DNA of 64,000 bases from Lates calcarifer (lineage: Eukaryota; Chordata; Actinopteri; Centropomidae): positions 23,764,098 through 23,828,097 of the forward strand of contig NC_066842.1 of assembly GCF_001640805.2 (NCBI RefSeq), written 5' to 3'. Shown piece by piece: positions 40,901-51,835 of the stretch (position 1 is the first letter of the stretch; the number at the start of each line of letters is the position of its first letter). A model generated the notes under the pieces. That model was not told the origin of the DNA. It made no database searches and saw only the letters and a list, made by a program, of their open reading frames with translations. The position numbers and the translations under genes were made by a program.

Positions 40901-42685
40901 CAGTAGGTGTTTGTAAATCTCTAAGGTTTGACTGTCATGGACCTAATTACCAGCCATTGATCCCAGTCATTAGTCCAGTGAACTCCTGTTTTTATTCTAA
41001 ACGATTTAACTTTTTAGTTTAAGTCAGCACCTGAGTTCTACAGTCTATACAACAACCTTAAAAAAATTGAAAAAGGTTTATTCTAGCCTGACATATCTCC
41101 CGTAAATGTGGCTATTGAGGCCTATGAGTCGTGCTAACTTTGAATTTGCCACCTCTGTTGAGAATTGTGGAAATGATGACTCACTTAACTAACTGTCGTA
41201 ATTAATAGTATGCATTTTGCTCTTGTGTGTCATGATTTTTAATAACACCATCATCTCAAGTAAAATAGATATTTAGTGAAAGTCCAACAATCCCAGAAAT
41301 GCATATAAGTGTGGAGGGCATCACAGTAAACTTGTGTGCCACACTAATGAGTTGTAACTCAGTAAACTCAGCTTTTTCTGGGCTGTAGCTGCAGCTGATG
41401 GTAATCATGTTAGGCTGAAAATGAATGGCTACCACAAGTTGGACCACACAATTTAACTGTGAGTAAGGAGAATTGGGGTTGATGGTAATGTTGCATCATT
41501 TGTGAATGATTCCTTCAAATGAAAAGATTTTTGAGTTAATGAACAGAAATGAATCACTTCCTGAAAGGATCCATTTATTTTTCAGTTTTCCGTCAGTTGT
41601 GAGAACATGTGCAGCAGTGTGCTTACTCACTGAGTGAGTCATTCAAGTCATTGATTCACTGTCATTGATTCAAGTAATTGATTTGAATCATGTTTACACA
41701 AAGAGATACAATGTATCTGTACATACTAACATGATTTGTTTGTAGTGAGTGAATGTATTCCTGTGGACAAACCATGTTTGCAGGGATAAACTCACATGAA
41801 GGCCTTTTCTCCAAACTAACGGCTAATGCAGATAGGTGTTTGCACACAATAATCAATAGCCTAATCAATGGTCTAATTTTTCAAGTGGTAACACTTAAAG
41901 CTTCACAAACTCAAAATTTTAGCAGACTTTCCCAATAAACCAAAATTTTAAATGGCTGGTTTGCTTGTATGAGAAGAGAGTGGAGAGACTCAGCAGTGTT
42001 GCTGCAGCTGCAATGAGAGGAAAAGAGTCATTGTGTGAGCCGTGAGTGATAGTTGGCGGCTCCAGAGACTGTCTTAGATCCTTTCACTGCGAGGAAACTT
42101 TTGTGTATTTTCAGAAATTTGTTCACTAAGCGTATAACACAGTGAACTCAAATAGGACTCAGGCCCTGCAAGTTCAAGAGTTATGACTAATTGTAGATCA
42201 GTTAGAAAGACTTGAAAACTATTAAAAACAGCGTTCATCTCCAATATTCAGGGATGATGAATAGACACTGTTCAGCCATGTTTCAATCCAGTGCAAGCAT
42301 GAAATGATTTGGTGAGCAAATTTTTTGAACAAATCTTTTTTAGTGAATAGGTTCAAGTGATTTGGGGCACTGAAAAGATCCACTCTGTACCACATCAGAA
42401 TAATGTAGAGCTTCAAGATTACAAGATAAGATCATGAAAACTGTCATTATATGACAAATTCTGCTGCTCTAACTTGACTAGAAACTTTAAGATCACCAGA
42501 AAAGAAATATCTGCTGTTTTTTTTAAAGGCTATAAATGTCCTACCTTTCAGCTTAACTGACAAGCAAAATCAGACTTTGACACTGGAGACGGCAAAAAGG
42601 TGGAGACGCAATTATTTCAGTGGGGATAAAAGCACTAATTTGGACAGTCTTTCCTTGAGGCCATTCATAGTGTTACATTTGTTTG
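40901..42685. other. intergenic DNA with possible dispersed repeat
   Basis: From about 41480 to 42140 there are repeated 'gattca' / 'tgaatc' words (for example 41630-41690), resembling ends of fish non-autonomous elements. The limits and family are unknown. Nothing coding was recognised. Confidence 0.3.
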
Positions 42686-44105
42686 TACAGTACCTGTCAA
42701 AGGTTTGGACACACCTTCTCATTCAATGGTTTTTCTTTGTTTTTATCACTTTCTACATTTTAGATTAACACTGAAGACATCAGATCTATGAAAGAACACA
42801 AGAAATTATATTGTAAACAAAAAAGTGTATGTTTTATATTTTAGATTCTTCAAAGAAACCACCTTTTGCTTTGATGACAGCTTTGCACACTTCTGGCATT
42901 CTCTCACTCAGATTCATGAGGTAGTCACCTGTAACTGTTTTCAGTTAACAGGTGGGCCTTGTCAAGAGTTAATTTGTGGAATTTCTTGCCTTCTTAATGT
43001 GTTTGAGACCATCAGTTGTGTTGTGTGCAGAGGTAGGGTTGGTACACCATTCTATACAGTGAATACCCCTATTTGACTACTGCCATATTATGGCAAGAAC
43101 CACTCAACAAGAGAAATGACAGTCCATTATTACTTTATGACATGAAGGTCAGTCAATCCAGAAAATCTCAAGAACTTTAAATGTATCCTCGCGTGCGGTC
43201 ACGAAAACCATCAAATGCTATGATGATTACTAGCCTCAGAAACCGCAGATTAACAGCACCTTAGATTAGAGCCCATATAAATGCTTCACAGACTTTAAGT
43301 TGCCAACATATCTGAACATCATCCGTTCAGAGGAGACTGCGTGAATCAGGCCTTCATGGTCAAATTGCTGCAAAGAAACCACTACTGAGGAAGAAGAACA
43401 AGAAGAAAAGAACTGCTTGGGCCAAAGAACACAGGAAATTGACATTAGACCAGTGGAATTCTGTACTTTGGTCTGATGAGTCCAAATTTGAGATTTTTGG
43501 TTCCACCTGCAACGTCTTTGTGAGATGCAGGAAAGGTGAGCAGATGGTTTCTACATGTGTGGTTCCCACCATTTAGCATGGACAAGGAGGTGTGATGGTG
43601 TGGAGGTGCTTTGCTGGTGACACTGTTGGTGATTTATTCAAAATTCAGGTCACACTTAACCAGCATGACTACTGCAGCATTCTGCAGTGACATGCCATCC
43701 CATCTGGTTTGTGCTTAGTGGGACCATCATTTGTTTTACAACAGGACAATGACCCCAAACACACATCAAGGCTATGTAAGGGCTATCTGACCAAGAAGGA
43801 GAGTGATGAGTCATCAGATCACCTGACCTCCACAAATACCTGACCTAAACCCAATTGAGACGGTTTTTGGATGAGTTGGACCGCAAAGTGAAGGCAAGGC
43901 AGCCAGCGAGTGCTCAGCACTTCTCAGAACTCCTTTAAGACTGTTGGAAAACCATTCCAGGTGACTACCTCATGAATCTGATTGAGAGAATGCCAAGAGT
44001 GCAAAGCTGTTATCAAAGTAAAAGGTGGCTACTTTGAAGAATCTAAAATATAAAATATATATATTGTTTAACACTTCTTTGTTCTCTACATAATTTCATA
44101 TTTAA
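42686..44105 (+). mobile_element. Tc1-like transposon, decayed, right end truncated
   Basis: The left terminal repeat starts 'tacagtacctgtcaaaggtt' (42686). The transposase is recognisable only in fragments in several frames: the region before the first Asp motif with 'tttggtctgatgagtcc' (first Asp box, about 43469), 'caacaggacaatgaccccaaacac' (second Asp box, about 43740) and 'ctaaacccaattgag' (Glu box, about 43845). The right side ends with 'ggtggctactttgaagaatc' and loses its outer repeat near 44105. Stops and indels in every frame make it inactive. A solo end of the same family lies at 32199. Confidence 0.88.
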
Positions 44106-45546
44106 CACCTGCAAAGGTACATGAATCCAGGAGTGACAGATGGAGTTGTCGAGGTTCAAGAGTTTTATAAAAAACAAAAGCCACCACAAGCAAAATACAT
44201 TTTACACACCACTGGGAGTTTAGGGATCTTTATGTTTTCAGGAAGGTGAGATGGTCACCATAAAGCACTGATAAATATTTTATATAACTAAGGGTTAAAA
44301 GGACTGTGTGAAGTGGTTGTTTATACTGATGTAGTGACAAATTATTACCCAACTCTCTCATGCTGACACATCAACTTTATGACGTGATAATATGTCATTG
44401 CACTGTGCCCAACTGAACCCCACCCACAACCCCTTAATGCAGCTTGCTTACTTACTTCAGCCATGAGGTCATATCTTGTCACAGAAAGTGAAAGCGTGTG
44501 TGTTGTCAGAAGCTCTTGGACTTTCAGTCACAGTGGTCTGCTGGGAGAGCTCACAGCACAGGTGCGAGGTGGAAAAAATGTCTGCTATCTGTATGTGTTT
44601 TTATGTGTCTGTCTCATTCTATCTATCTGACTTCCTGAGACATTTTCTCTCTGCATCTCACATGCCCCATAAATCAATCCTTGCAATATATAGAAATATT
44701 TATTAATAACATCTGAATGGACAATTAACACAGTCTGCCTTAGGTTCATAATACATCTTGGGTTTACAATATGATTAGTACCTCACAACAGAAGAGAGAT
44801 TTTAAAATGACTCATGGAAAATGCATGCACTGTCCCTACAAACACAGAAGAAATCGCCATCATTATGTGTGACAGTGTTCAATACAAAGACATAAACAAT
44901 ACTGGTAATAAACTGAATTGAAAAAAAAAAAAACAAAAACAAAACAAACAAAAGAAAAACCTAACACTGGCTTATTAAAATAACCACAGGGTGTGGTCCC
45001 AATCAAAGAAGAAAACATAGGGCAATTATAATTTCAGAATGGAAACAATCCAGTTACTAATACTTTATAACCAGTGCATGAGAGATTTCAGTGTTCAACT
45101 CAACAACAAAGAACTAAAACTTTGTTGATGTGAACAGGAATGCCCTCTTACCTCTAAATGAGTAAGTCTGCCTATCTAACTCTCACTGTATCAATGATAG
45201 CTGATCACACACACAAATCACTAGCCACAGCTTCACATGTTCACCTAAAAATGAATGAATTTTGGTCCACAAACTGGAATTTGTTTAACAAAACAAAGCT
45301 TGACCTTTTAGATATTCTCAACCTGTTAATACTGTCAGTAACAATTCAAAATGATGAATAGTAGTTCAGTTGGAATGTAGTTAAGTGTTTTTTGGTTGTG
45401 AAGACACATGAGGAAGTAAGGAGAGGGTATTAGCCTTTGTAGTCTTAAGCACACTAAAGCCTAGTTCAATTTAATGACACATCAGTTTGAGTAATGGCTT
45501 ATACCTGATGTTACTACTGTAGTCGCTTGTTAGTCATACCTTGTAC
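44106..45546. other. intergenic DNA, nothing recognised
   Basis: Contains an A-rich tract at about 44921-44960. There is no coding or repeat family that I can name. Confidence 0.5.
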
Positions 45547-45556
45547 TTTATTTATT
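45547..45556 (-). terminator. candidate syt9 polyadenylation signal
   Basis: On the minus strand this reads AATAAATAAA, two overlapping consensus signals. They lie about 100 nt downstream of the stop of the candidate terminal syt9 exon. This is weak support because such signals are common in AT-rich DNA. Confidence 0.4.
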
Positions 45557-45656
45557 AACATTTCAGTAGAACTATCCGCAAGTCTATCATCCATCATTCT
45601 ACCACCCTGTAAGTGTGTTTATCTGTGTTGGTATTAGTGTATGGGTGCTTGTGTGG

Positions 45657-45734
45657 TCATGGTGATGGTGGTGTCTTCAGCGAATTGGTGGATCCACCTT
45701 GGCTTCCACTCCCCGCTGCTCCCTGTCCGACCCA
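45657..45734 (-). CDS. syt9: candidate terminal syt9 exon
   Basis: On the minus strand a strong polypyrimidine tract and AG (ctctttctctttctttcttcggtccag) precede a frame [25 protein letters not shown] and TGA at 45659-45657. This is in phase 0, as required after the GAG that ends the upstream exon. The stretch is GC-rich in an AT-rich setting. The residues cannot be checked against a trusted homologue here. Read-through of the preceding exon is the alternative end. Confidence 0.45.
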   Translation of the reverse strand, partial: WVGQGAAGSGSQGGSTNSLKTPPSP

Positions 45735-46003
45735 CTGGACCGAAGAAAGAAAGAGAAAGAGGGAGATGATGCAGTTTGCTACAGGCAGAAGTGAAATGAA
45801 AGCCTAGAATTTACCAGTGTTGAAAGAAAACCCTGGTGATATTTTTGCTTTATTTACACTTAGATCTTCACTAAAAATGCAAACGTTGAGCTGAGAGTTG
45901 AGGCTAGTGGAATCATGTCCAAGCATCCTCCAAAAAAATGTCTGGACCAACTTTCAAAGCAGGTAAACCAGAGACCATTGGGCCCCCAAAAGTCCTGCTT
46001 TAC

Positions 46004-46059
<56 letters not shown>

Positions 46060-49000
46060 TTTGCAATACATACCACAATGGTATTGGGGTTTCCACAATG
46101 ATTGTTGTTTATTACTAAAATACTCATCAACCTTACCAACAAACATGAACAAAACAGAGGTCACATGCAACAGAGTTGAGAGGCAAAAGGAAACAGGAGC
46201 TCAGCAGTATACATCTTTCCAACTTCCCAACTAACTCAAGAAATACAAGATGAGTCTATCAACACAACTGTACTAATTTCTATTTTTGCATTAATGATAG
46301 ATCAAATGACAATGTGTAATGCGAAAGAAATCATTTATAGTGGCATTCCCACAGAGAATTTCAACACAACTGTGCATTTTGTCTTTCAGGTGATTGTTTT
46401 GGTTTTACAGTTTGCAATACTGTTTTGTTTCACCATTCACATTAACCTAATTTCCAGCTGCAAAAGCCAGCTATTTTTAGAGAAAAATGCTCTGATAAAC
46501 CCATGTATGCTACCTGTCCAACACCAAACAGCAGACATATTTGCAACCAGCTAATTAACGTTGTGTTTCCAGCTTGGTAGATTGCCTCCTCCAAAAAAAA
46601 AAAAAAAATCAATGAATACACTATCAGCTGAGTCAACTGATAATAGCTTCTTGCACTTCTCTCCATTTTCTCTGTACTGGACTGTTTACCCCCATCTTAC
46701 AGTTTGTCCTCAGGATTATTTACATTTCACTATACACAAGTTTTCTTATTAAGGGGTGGGGGGGGGTTAAGCTTTCACAACCAACAGCTTGCCAAGTATG
46801 AGTTGGCGACCCCATTAAATTGGTTAACAGGACAATAAAGTTTACATATATTACTACAAAAATGTGTTTGTACCATCAAGTCCTCTCTCATGACTGTCTG
46901 TAAACCATACCTCGTTTGTTGTTTATACAACAGAGGAGGTTGCATAAAAGTATGGATCATGGCTAAGATAGCAGCCTCAATTTTAGACATTCCTCCATTC
47001 CATAAAATTTCAGCACTGTAAAGACATTTTGCTACTTTTCAGTAATGCACATTTCTGGGTCAAAGTTTAAAAAAAAAAAAGTTGAATTGATGCAAAAAAA
47101 TAAAATAAAATAAAAAGATTTAACAGGTTTATTACAAATCTAATGAAATCTGACTTTCTAAAATGTTGTTGTTACCAGGCATTCAGACAAATTAAATTGT
47201 CTTTGGAAAAGTCTATAAGCTACATTAAACCACTTCCTGTAAGAAATGTCTGGAGGGAAGGTCAATGCCTTGGGCTCTTTGTCATGTTCCTTGAGCCAGT
47301 TCTGTCCAGTTTTTATGGTGTGATGGGGAGCATTGTCCTGCTTGGGGAGGCTGCCACTGTCAGGGAGCATGCTTGCCACAGGGGTGTATGCTTTGTCTTC
47401 AACAATGTTAAGTTGGGCGGTATGTGTCAAAATAACATCTAGATGAATGCCAGGACCCAAGGTTTCCCCGCAGAACATTGCATTGTGAAGAGATAATTAA
47501 TCTTATTCGCTTTACCTATCAGTGGTTTTAATCTTGTGGTTGATCGGTGTGAGCTCAAAGATGGCTTGGGAACATATAAACTTAGGGTTGTGAAAGTAGC
47601 CGCTGTGGTGTGCCTTTCTGTTATTTAACCACTTATTCATGTGACAAAGTGTAGGCAGCTGAGATCCCTGCTTTCTTCATTTCCTTTTCTCTCCACTCAG
47701 TAGCATCAGTAGCATCTGACATGGCTTGAAAGGATGATGGAGAATTCAAGATCATTTTGTGGTTGTTGGTCATCATCGTTTGTGTGTGTTCACAGCACAC
47801 AGATATCAAGATGGTGAATTATTAATGCTCTCAGTCTGTGGTCAGAGGGTCAGTGAGGCTTACTCCAACAATTCAGAAAATCCATGAAAGTGGATAAAAA
47901 CCTATGTGTGTGCCAGAGAGAGTATGTGTGCATATAAGTGTGAATGTGAGAGACAAAATCTCCAAATTTTCTGGGATGTATTTGTTGAATTTTATCTGTA
48001 AGTTTTTTTATGTGTGAATATTTTAGGTGTGCATATCACTGATAAATACAGTGTTTGTACATAGTAGTGCATGTGTATGTGTATATTTATGTGTGCTTGC
48101 ATGTGAGACATGTCAAGTAGGCTAGGTCTCCTCAGGACCTCTGTGTAGCTCTTTTAAAGAAACACAGATAAGCCATTAGTCTGATATCAGGTCCTGCTGC
48201 TGCTGCTACTGTAGTTCACTGCTGCTAATGGCCTCACTTGATGTGCTTGTCATACTATAGATTCCATAAAACTGGAACAGTGTCCCTGATTTAAAGCACC
48301 TAAAAGCAGATGTAGCAACTGTACGGCTCTGCAAGTTTCAAATCTGCAGTTTAGGTCCAGCCTGAGACCCTGTCAGTTTTTTTTTTTTCTTTTTTTTCAG
48401 ATGAATTATCTGTGCGGGTGTTTTTAGAGTTCACAGACTCACTCTTATTATTGTTATTACACTTGCTTTCTACCTTAATCTACTATCCTGTACACAATCT
48501 GTAATACATTGTAAATGGCAGGTAAATATGAACTATGTGCATGCCATTCATTACTGATTGGGTATATTTTTATATTTTTTTATACTTGATGGGTGTTATA
48601 TTATTATTTTATTATAATTTTTTTATTTCTATTTTCTAATTTTTCAATTTTCTATTTGTATATGTGTAACGGAGCACTGCAACACAACAATTTCCCACAA
48701 GGGATAAATAAGGATTCTGATTCTGATGTTACTGTGTGTCTTTTGACTAGCAGTATTAGGAAGATTTTCTGTACACTATCAGTGTGAAGATGCAGAATGA
48801 ATAAACAGAATCAACAAACAGAATGTGCTTCTGAACTGGCAATGGAATGTTAAAATCTCCATAATGTCAATGATCAAGAATGGATCTTCACACCGAAGAT
48901 GAGGATTTTTCTCCTATATTCATGATACTCTTAACAGTACTCAGGACCCATTGTGATGACTAAGCCCACTATTAACAATACTAATACCATAATACCAACA

Positions 49001-51835
49001 CTAGTGCTAATAACTACCTAAAGCACTCCACTACTTGAGCATGACAGTATACAGGTAAATAGAAGGGCAGAATGCTGCAATGCATTGCAATACACTTGGG
49101 CTGAGCCTTATTTGTCAAAATGTTCCTAACTACTCTTGAATATGAAATTATTTAACATTATGAATGTTGTATAAATTGTATAAATGCAGCTCATTATCGT
49201 TTTGAATTCTGAAAACTGACTGGTTGCATTTTTGTTTTTGTTTAGTTTTTCTCATTTTTCATAATGTGAGTTGAAATTTCTTCTTTCTCCTTTCTCCTTA
49301 GCATTAGTAGCACATGTAACTTAAGTCAGTCAACTGGAAGGTAAAAATAATCTAAATAGATGCTTATTATACATTAGTCAGCCTGATTTTAGATGGAATT
49401 CCATTTGGGTAGCAAAGAAAATCACTGACATGTTCATTAGAGATGGAATAATATGCATTATCAGACCTCCTCAGGTAATAAAAAAATAATGATTAGAGAG
49501 GGATTACATCAACAGTCCTCATAATGACCACTGTTAGTGTAGCTGGCAAGTTAGCTTCTGGCTAGGTGCTTCCTATTACATTTTGTAAGAAATGGTAGAT
49601 GCTAATGTGTGTCATTGCTGATGTTAGGCATTATATTTACAGCAATCTGTTTAGAGGCATTTTGTCATCTGACCCCTTCAGCTGAATACCACTAGATTTA
49701 GTTTTGGCAACTCCATTAAAATTTACACAAATTAGTCCAGCATCTGGTCTAATGTATTTTGTTTTTTTTTAATGAGTGTGGGCTGTGAATTCAGAAATAG
49801 AAACAGCTCAGTGAATGCGCCTCTGTGTGTGTGTCTCTCTCTGTAAGCTAGGTGCCTCTGTTGTGGCAATCACAGCAAAACAAGTTGAGTATACATGAGG
49901 GTTATGCAGTATTTTTATTTTTACTGTTTCTCAAAATGGAATTCACAACATGGCAACATAGAATAAGAATACTCATCTAAATTCACTTCATCTGTATTTC
50001 TGAAGTTAGCTCTTTTCTAAATTAAGAATCTTTGTAGTTTAGAAAAATGTTTGTACACTTCATTGTATGGAAGATTGTAATTAACATGTCTACTGCAATT
50101 GGATTTTTGTGTATTTGTTCTTTCAATATTATTACACAAGTATAGTTTTACTTAAATATTCTGATTTCTTAGTCTGATCAGTCTGAATTTCTGATTTATT
50201 TCATTTTACCCATCTATTCGAATGGCTGAACAAATTTGACATGTGGATGGTGACTCATACATTTGAAATCAAAGCCATTACAGATTATTCAAAGCTTTTT
50301 ACCTCTACTACATAAAAAGCTGACCACTTACTAATTATGAAGACATCAGGAGTGAATGGACAGTGGAGAATAATTAATTAATTATATACCTAATTTTTTG
50401 TGACACTGTCAGTCAATGGGTCTACCACTTAAGTCCAGAGTAAAATATCTCTGCAAGAGGATGAATCCTATGACTTTGGCAGCTTTTGGATTGCCATGAA
50501 ATTTGGTTCTAATGGTAATGGTGCCCAGAGGATGAAATTTACAGTACCACCAGCAAGTCAAGATTTTCACATATGCTGTAAAATATATCAACTACTATGT
50601 TGAGATATCTCCTCTAATGCCTTCATGAGGTTAACATTTGTGGTTTTGAATGAAATGTCCTGATAACTATAGGATAGACTGTTATGATATTTAGTTCAGA
50701 CATTCACGTCCCCCTCAGCAGGAATTCTAATAACTTCATCAAGTGCCATAATCTGGTACAATTTTTAATTCATCCAGTTCTTTTGTTCCTGAGCAAATAC
50801 CAGTTAAACCCATGAGAGTCCCATCAGCTTCAGCTGTACCTTGTCTTTTGTGCTAATTTGAAAATACTAAACTAATATGGTAGACATTTGAAATACTATC
50901 TGCTAAATATGAGCATGTTAACTCTATTACTGTGACCACTGTGACCATAGCACGACATCATTTAGCTCAAAACACCACCGTGCCTAAATACAGCCTCACA
51001 AAGATGACTCTTGGACTTGTTTTCTCAATGACTTTAGCCTGAGATGATTGCATGAAGAGGATCATCAGAATGTTTACTTTCTAAGAGTGTAACCTAGAAA
51101 CCCCAGTTTAAAACATCTGTAACAAATATTGTACCAATACAAAAAGTAGCCTGTACCTCTATGAGTGGGTGCCAGTGTGCGATGGGTTTTCCGTGGGTAC
51201 GTCAGCATTTCATTCCAGTGGTCTCGTCCCAGACTCTCAGCCTCATTGCCGACCCTGCACACTCCGATCACTTCATTATGTCCAACCCTGTGGGACAGCA
51301 AAGAATAACACATGAAGAAACCAGAATGTTGAATCAGTTAATGTACTGTAGATGAGCGTAATGAGTGTAATGTATGTATTTAACTTACTGACCGATCATA
51401 GTCCATGACAGCTATGAGCAAGCTGATCTGGTCAATGTTCTCAGGAGGAACATCAAACACAATGGCTTCATTGTACACAGGATTCAGAGTGTTACGCTTT
51501 GTTGACGTCTTCCTTTTCTTCAACCTCCGGCCTTCACACATCAGAGACACTTTCACGTATGGATCTGGAGCCAGGTAACATGGTACTTTCAGCAATGATG
51601 TCAAAATGTATTGATATAGGGAGCCATTCAACAAAACAATAATGTAGCAGTTCAACACCTTATGTGTACATTTGACCTCACAGCAGAAATGCTACATTGT
51701 CTGTCAGCACCCACCTGAGGCTCCAGTGATGTCCATGGCTTTGAGATTTCTGGCTTTAATCATTGTGATGGTAAGCCTGCCAGCCGTGGGGAGATAGCAC
51801 AATGAGAACATCAGCTCTCCCAGGTCCACATTGTC
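45657..51835 (-). CDS. syt9: synaptotagmin-9-like, C2B domain exons (3' part of gene)
   Basis: Synaptotagmins are membrane-anchored vesicle proteins with two C2 domains, C2A and C2B, that sense calcium for exocytosis. Exons on the minus strand at 51715-51835, 51393-51564 and 51157-51287, plus a candidate last exon at 45657-45734, encode the C2B domain. The residues [36 protein letters not shown] and [12 protein letters not shown] fit synaptotagmin-9 better than Syt1/2 or Syt3/6/10 as I remember them. The C2B lysine-rich strand ([12 protein letters not shown]) and the calcium-loop Asp residues (AMDITG, SDPYV, VMDYDR) are present. The exon at 51157-51287 carries one extra base that breaks the C-terminus (see finding). 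C2A, linker, TM and N-terminal exons were not found up to 64000. SPON1 and SYT9 both map to human 11p15, which fits the pairing. Confidence 0.85.
46007..46056. repeat. (AT)25 microsatellite
   Basis: Fifty bases of perfect AT alternation, lying in the proposed last syt9 intron. It gives the Tyr-Ile repeat in several overlapping frames, none of which is a gene. Confidence 0.98.
46057..47189. other. proposed syt9 intron, nothing recognised
   Basis: AT-rich DNA with a poly(A) tract near 46593-46608 and a G-rich patch near 46757. No coding sequence was identified. Confidence 0.5.
47190..47480 (-). mobile_element. Tc1/mariner-type transposase remnant
   Basis: The minus-strand frame 47158-47478 reads [18 protein letters not shown], then [20 protein letters not shown] and [14 protein letters not shown]. 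This is the segment around the second catalytic Asp (QDNAP.H) of a fish Tc1/mariner-like transposase, up to the WPPNSPD region, here decayed to FPPD. The first Asp and the ends are missing. It lies in the proposed last syt9 intron, in the same orientation as that gene. Confidence 0.75.
47481..48654. other. proposed syt9 intron, nothing recognised
   Basis: No coding or RNA feature. There is a T-rich tract near 48378-48398 and AT-rich low complexity near 48560-48650. Confidence 0.5.
48655..48735 (+). mobile_element. LINE 3'-end fragment
   Basis: The phrase 'aacggagcactgcaacacaacaatttcccacaagggataaataagg' followed by (ATTCTG)n is the usual 3' end of fish LINE copies. A related phrase ('gtgggataaataaagt') occurs in the foldback at 53476-53594. 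Only the end is present. Confidence 0.55.
48736..51156. other. proposed syt9 intron with an old repeat
   Basis: Mostly unrecognised AT-rich DNA. About 50395-50740 is a copy of the old interspersed repeat listed separately. Confidence 0.5.
50395..50740. repeat. old fish interspersed repeat
   Basis: Carries 'gaggatgaatcctatgactttgg', 'tgccatgaaatttggttct', 'catgaggttaacatttgtggttttgaatgaaatgtc' and 'cattcacgtccccctcagcagg'. These match the word order of the fragments at 16080-16660 and 26880-27190. It is the longest uninterrupted copy in the window and reads as a tandem-like double unit. Confidence 0.65.
51157..51287 (-). CDS. syt9: syt9 exon: end of C2B, with a +1 frameshift
   Basis: This minus-strand exon lies between acceptor 'gtcccacag' and donor gtacag. 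It reads (R)[20 protein letters not shown] then [13 protein letters not shown], after which the frame becomes [10 protein letters not shown]. Omitting one A of the AAAA run at 51187-51190 (TTTT on the plus strand) instead yields [10 protein letters not shown], the conserved synaptotagmin end with the WHxL motif. The length of 131 nt is one more than the 130 nt that would keep phase to the donor. The exon looks real; the extra base is either an assembly/sequencing slip or a true lesion. Confidence 0.9.
51393..51564 (-). CDS. syt9: syt9 exon: central C2B domain
   Basis: This 172-nt minus-strand exon follows 'cctggctccag'. It reads (D)[20 protein letters not shown], then [20 protein letters not shown] and [16 protein letters not shown](R). 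It has the C2B polybasic strand used for PIP2 and adaptor binding and the [10 protein letters not shown] signature. The donor used must be CG|gtcagt at 51392, because only it keeps phase with the next exon. An equally or more consensus gtaagt starts four bases downstream and would shift the frame. Confidence 0.93.
51715..51835 (-). CDS. syt9: syt9 exon: start of C2B domain
   Basis: This 121-nt minus-strand exon lies between 'gatttgcag' and gtgggt. It reads [20 protein letters not shown], then [20 protein letters not shown]. This is the first strands of C2B including calcium-binding loop 1 ([10 protein letters not shown]). The start is phase 0 and the end phase 1. It joins in frame to the exon at 51393-51564. 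Confidence 0.94.

Noticed and set aside
45613..45807. Plus-strand frame over the GC-rich patch ([15 protein letters not shown])
   Set aside because: The minus strand has a much better splice acceptor and fits syt9 phase. The plus-strand reading has no neighbouring exons.
46007..46056. Tyr-Ile repeat proteins in three frames
   Set aside because: They are translation of the (AT)25 microsatellite only.
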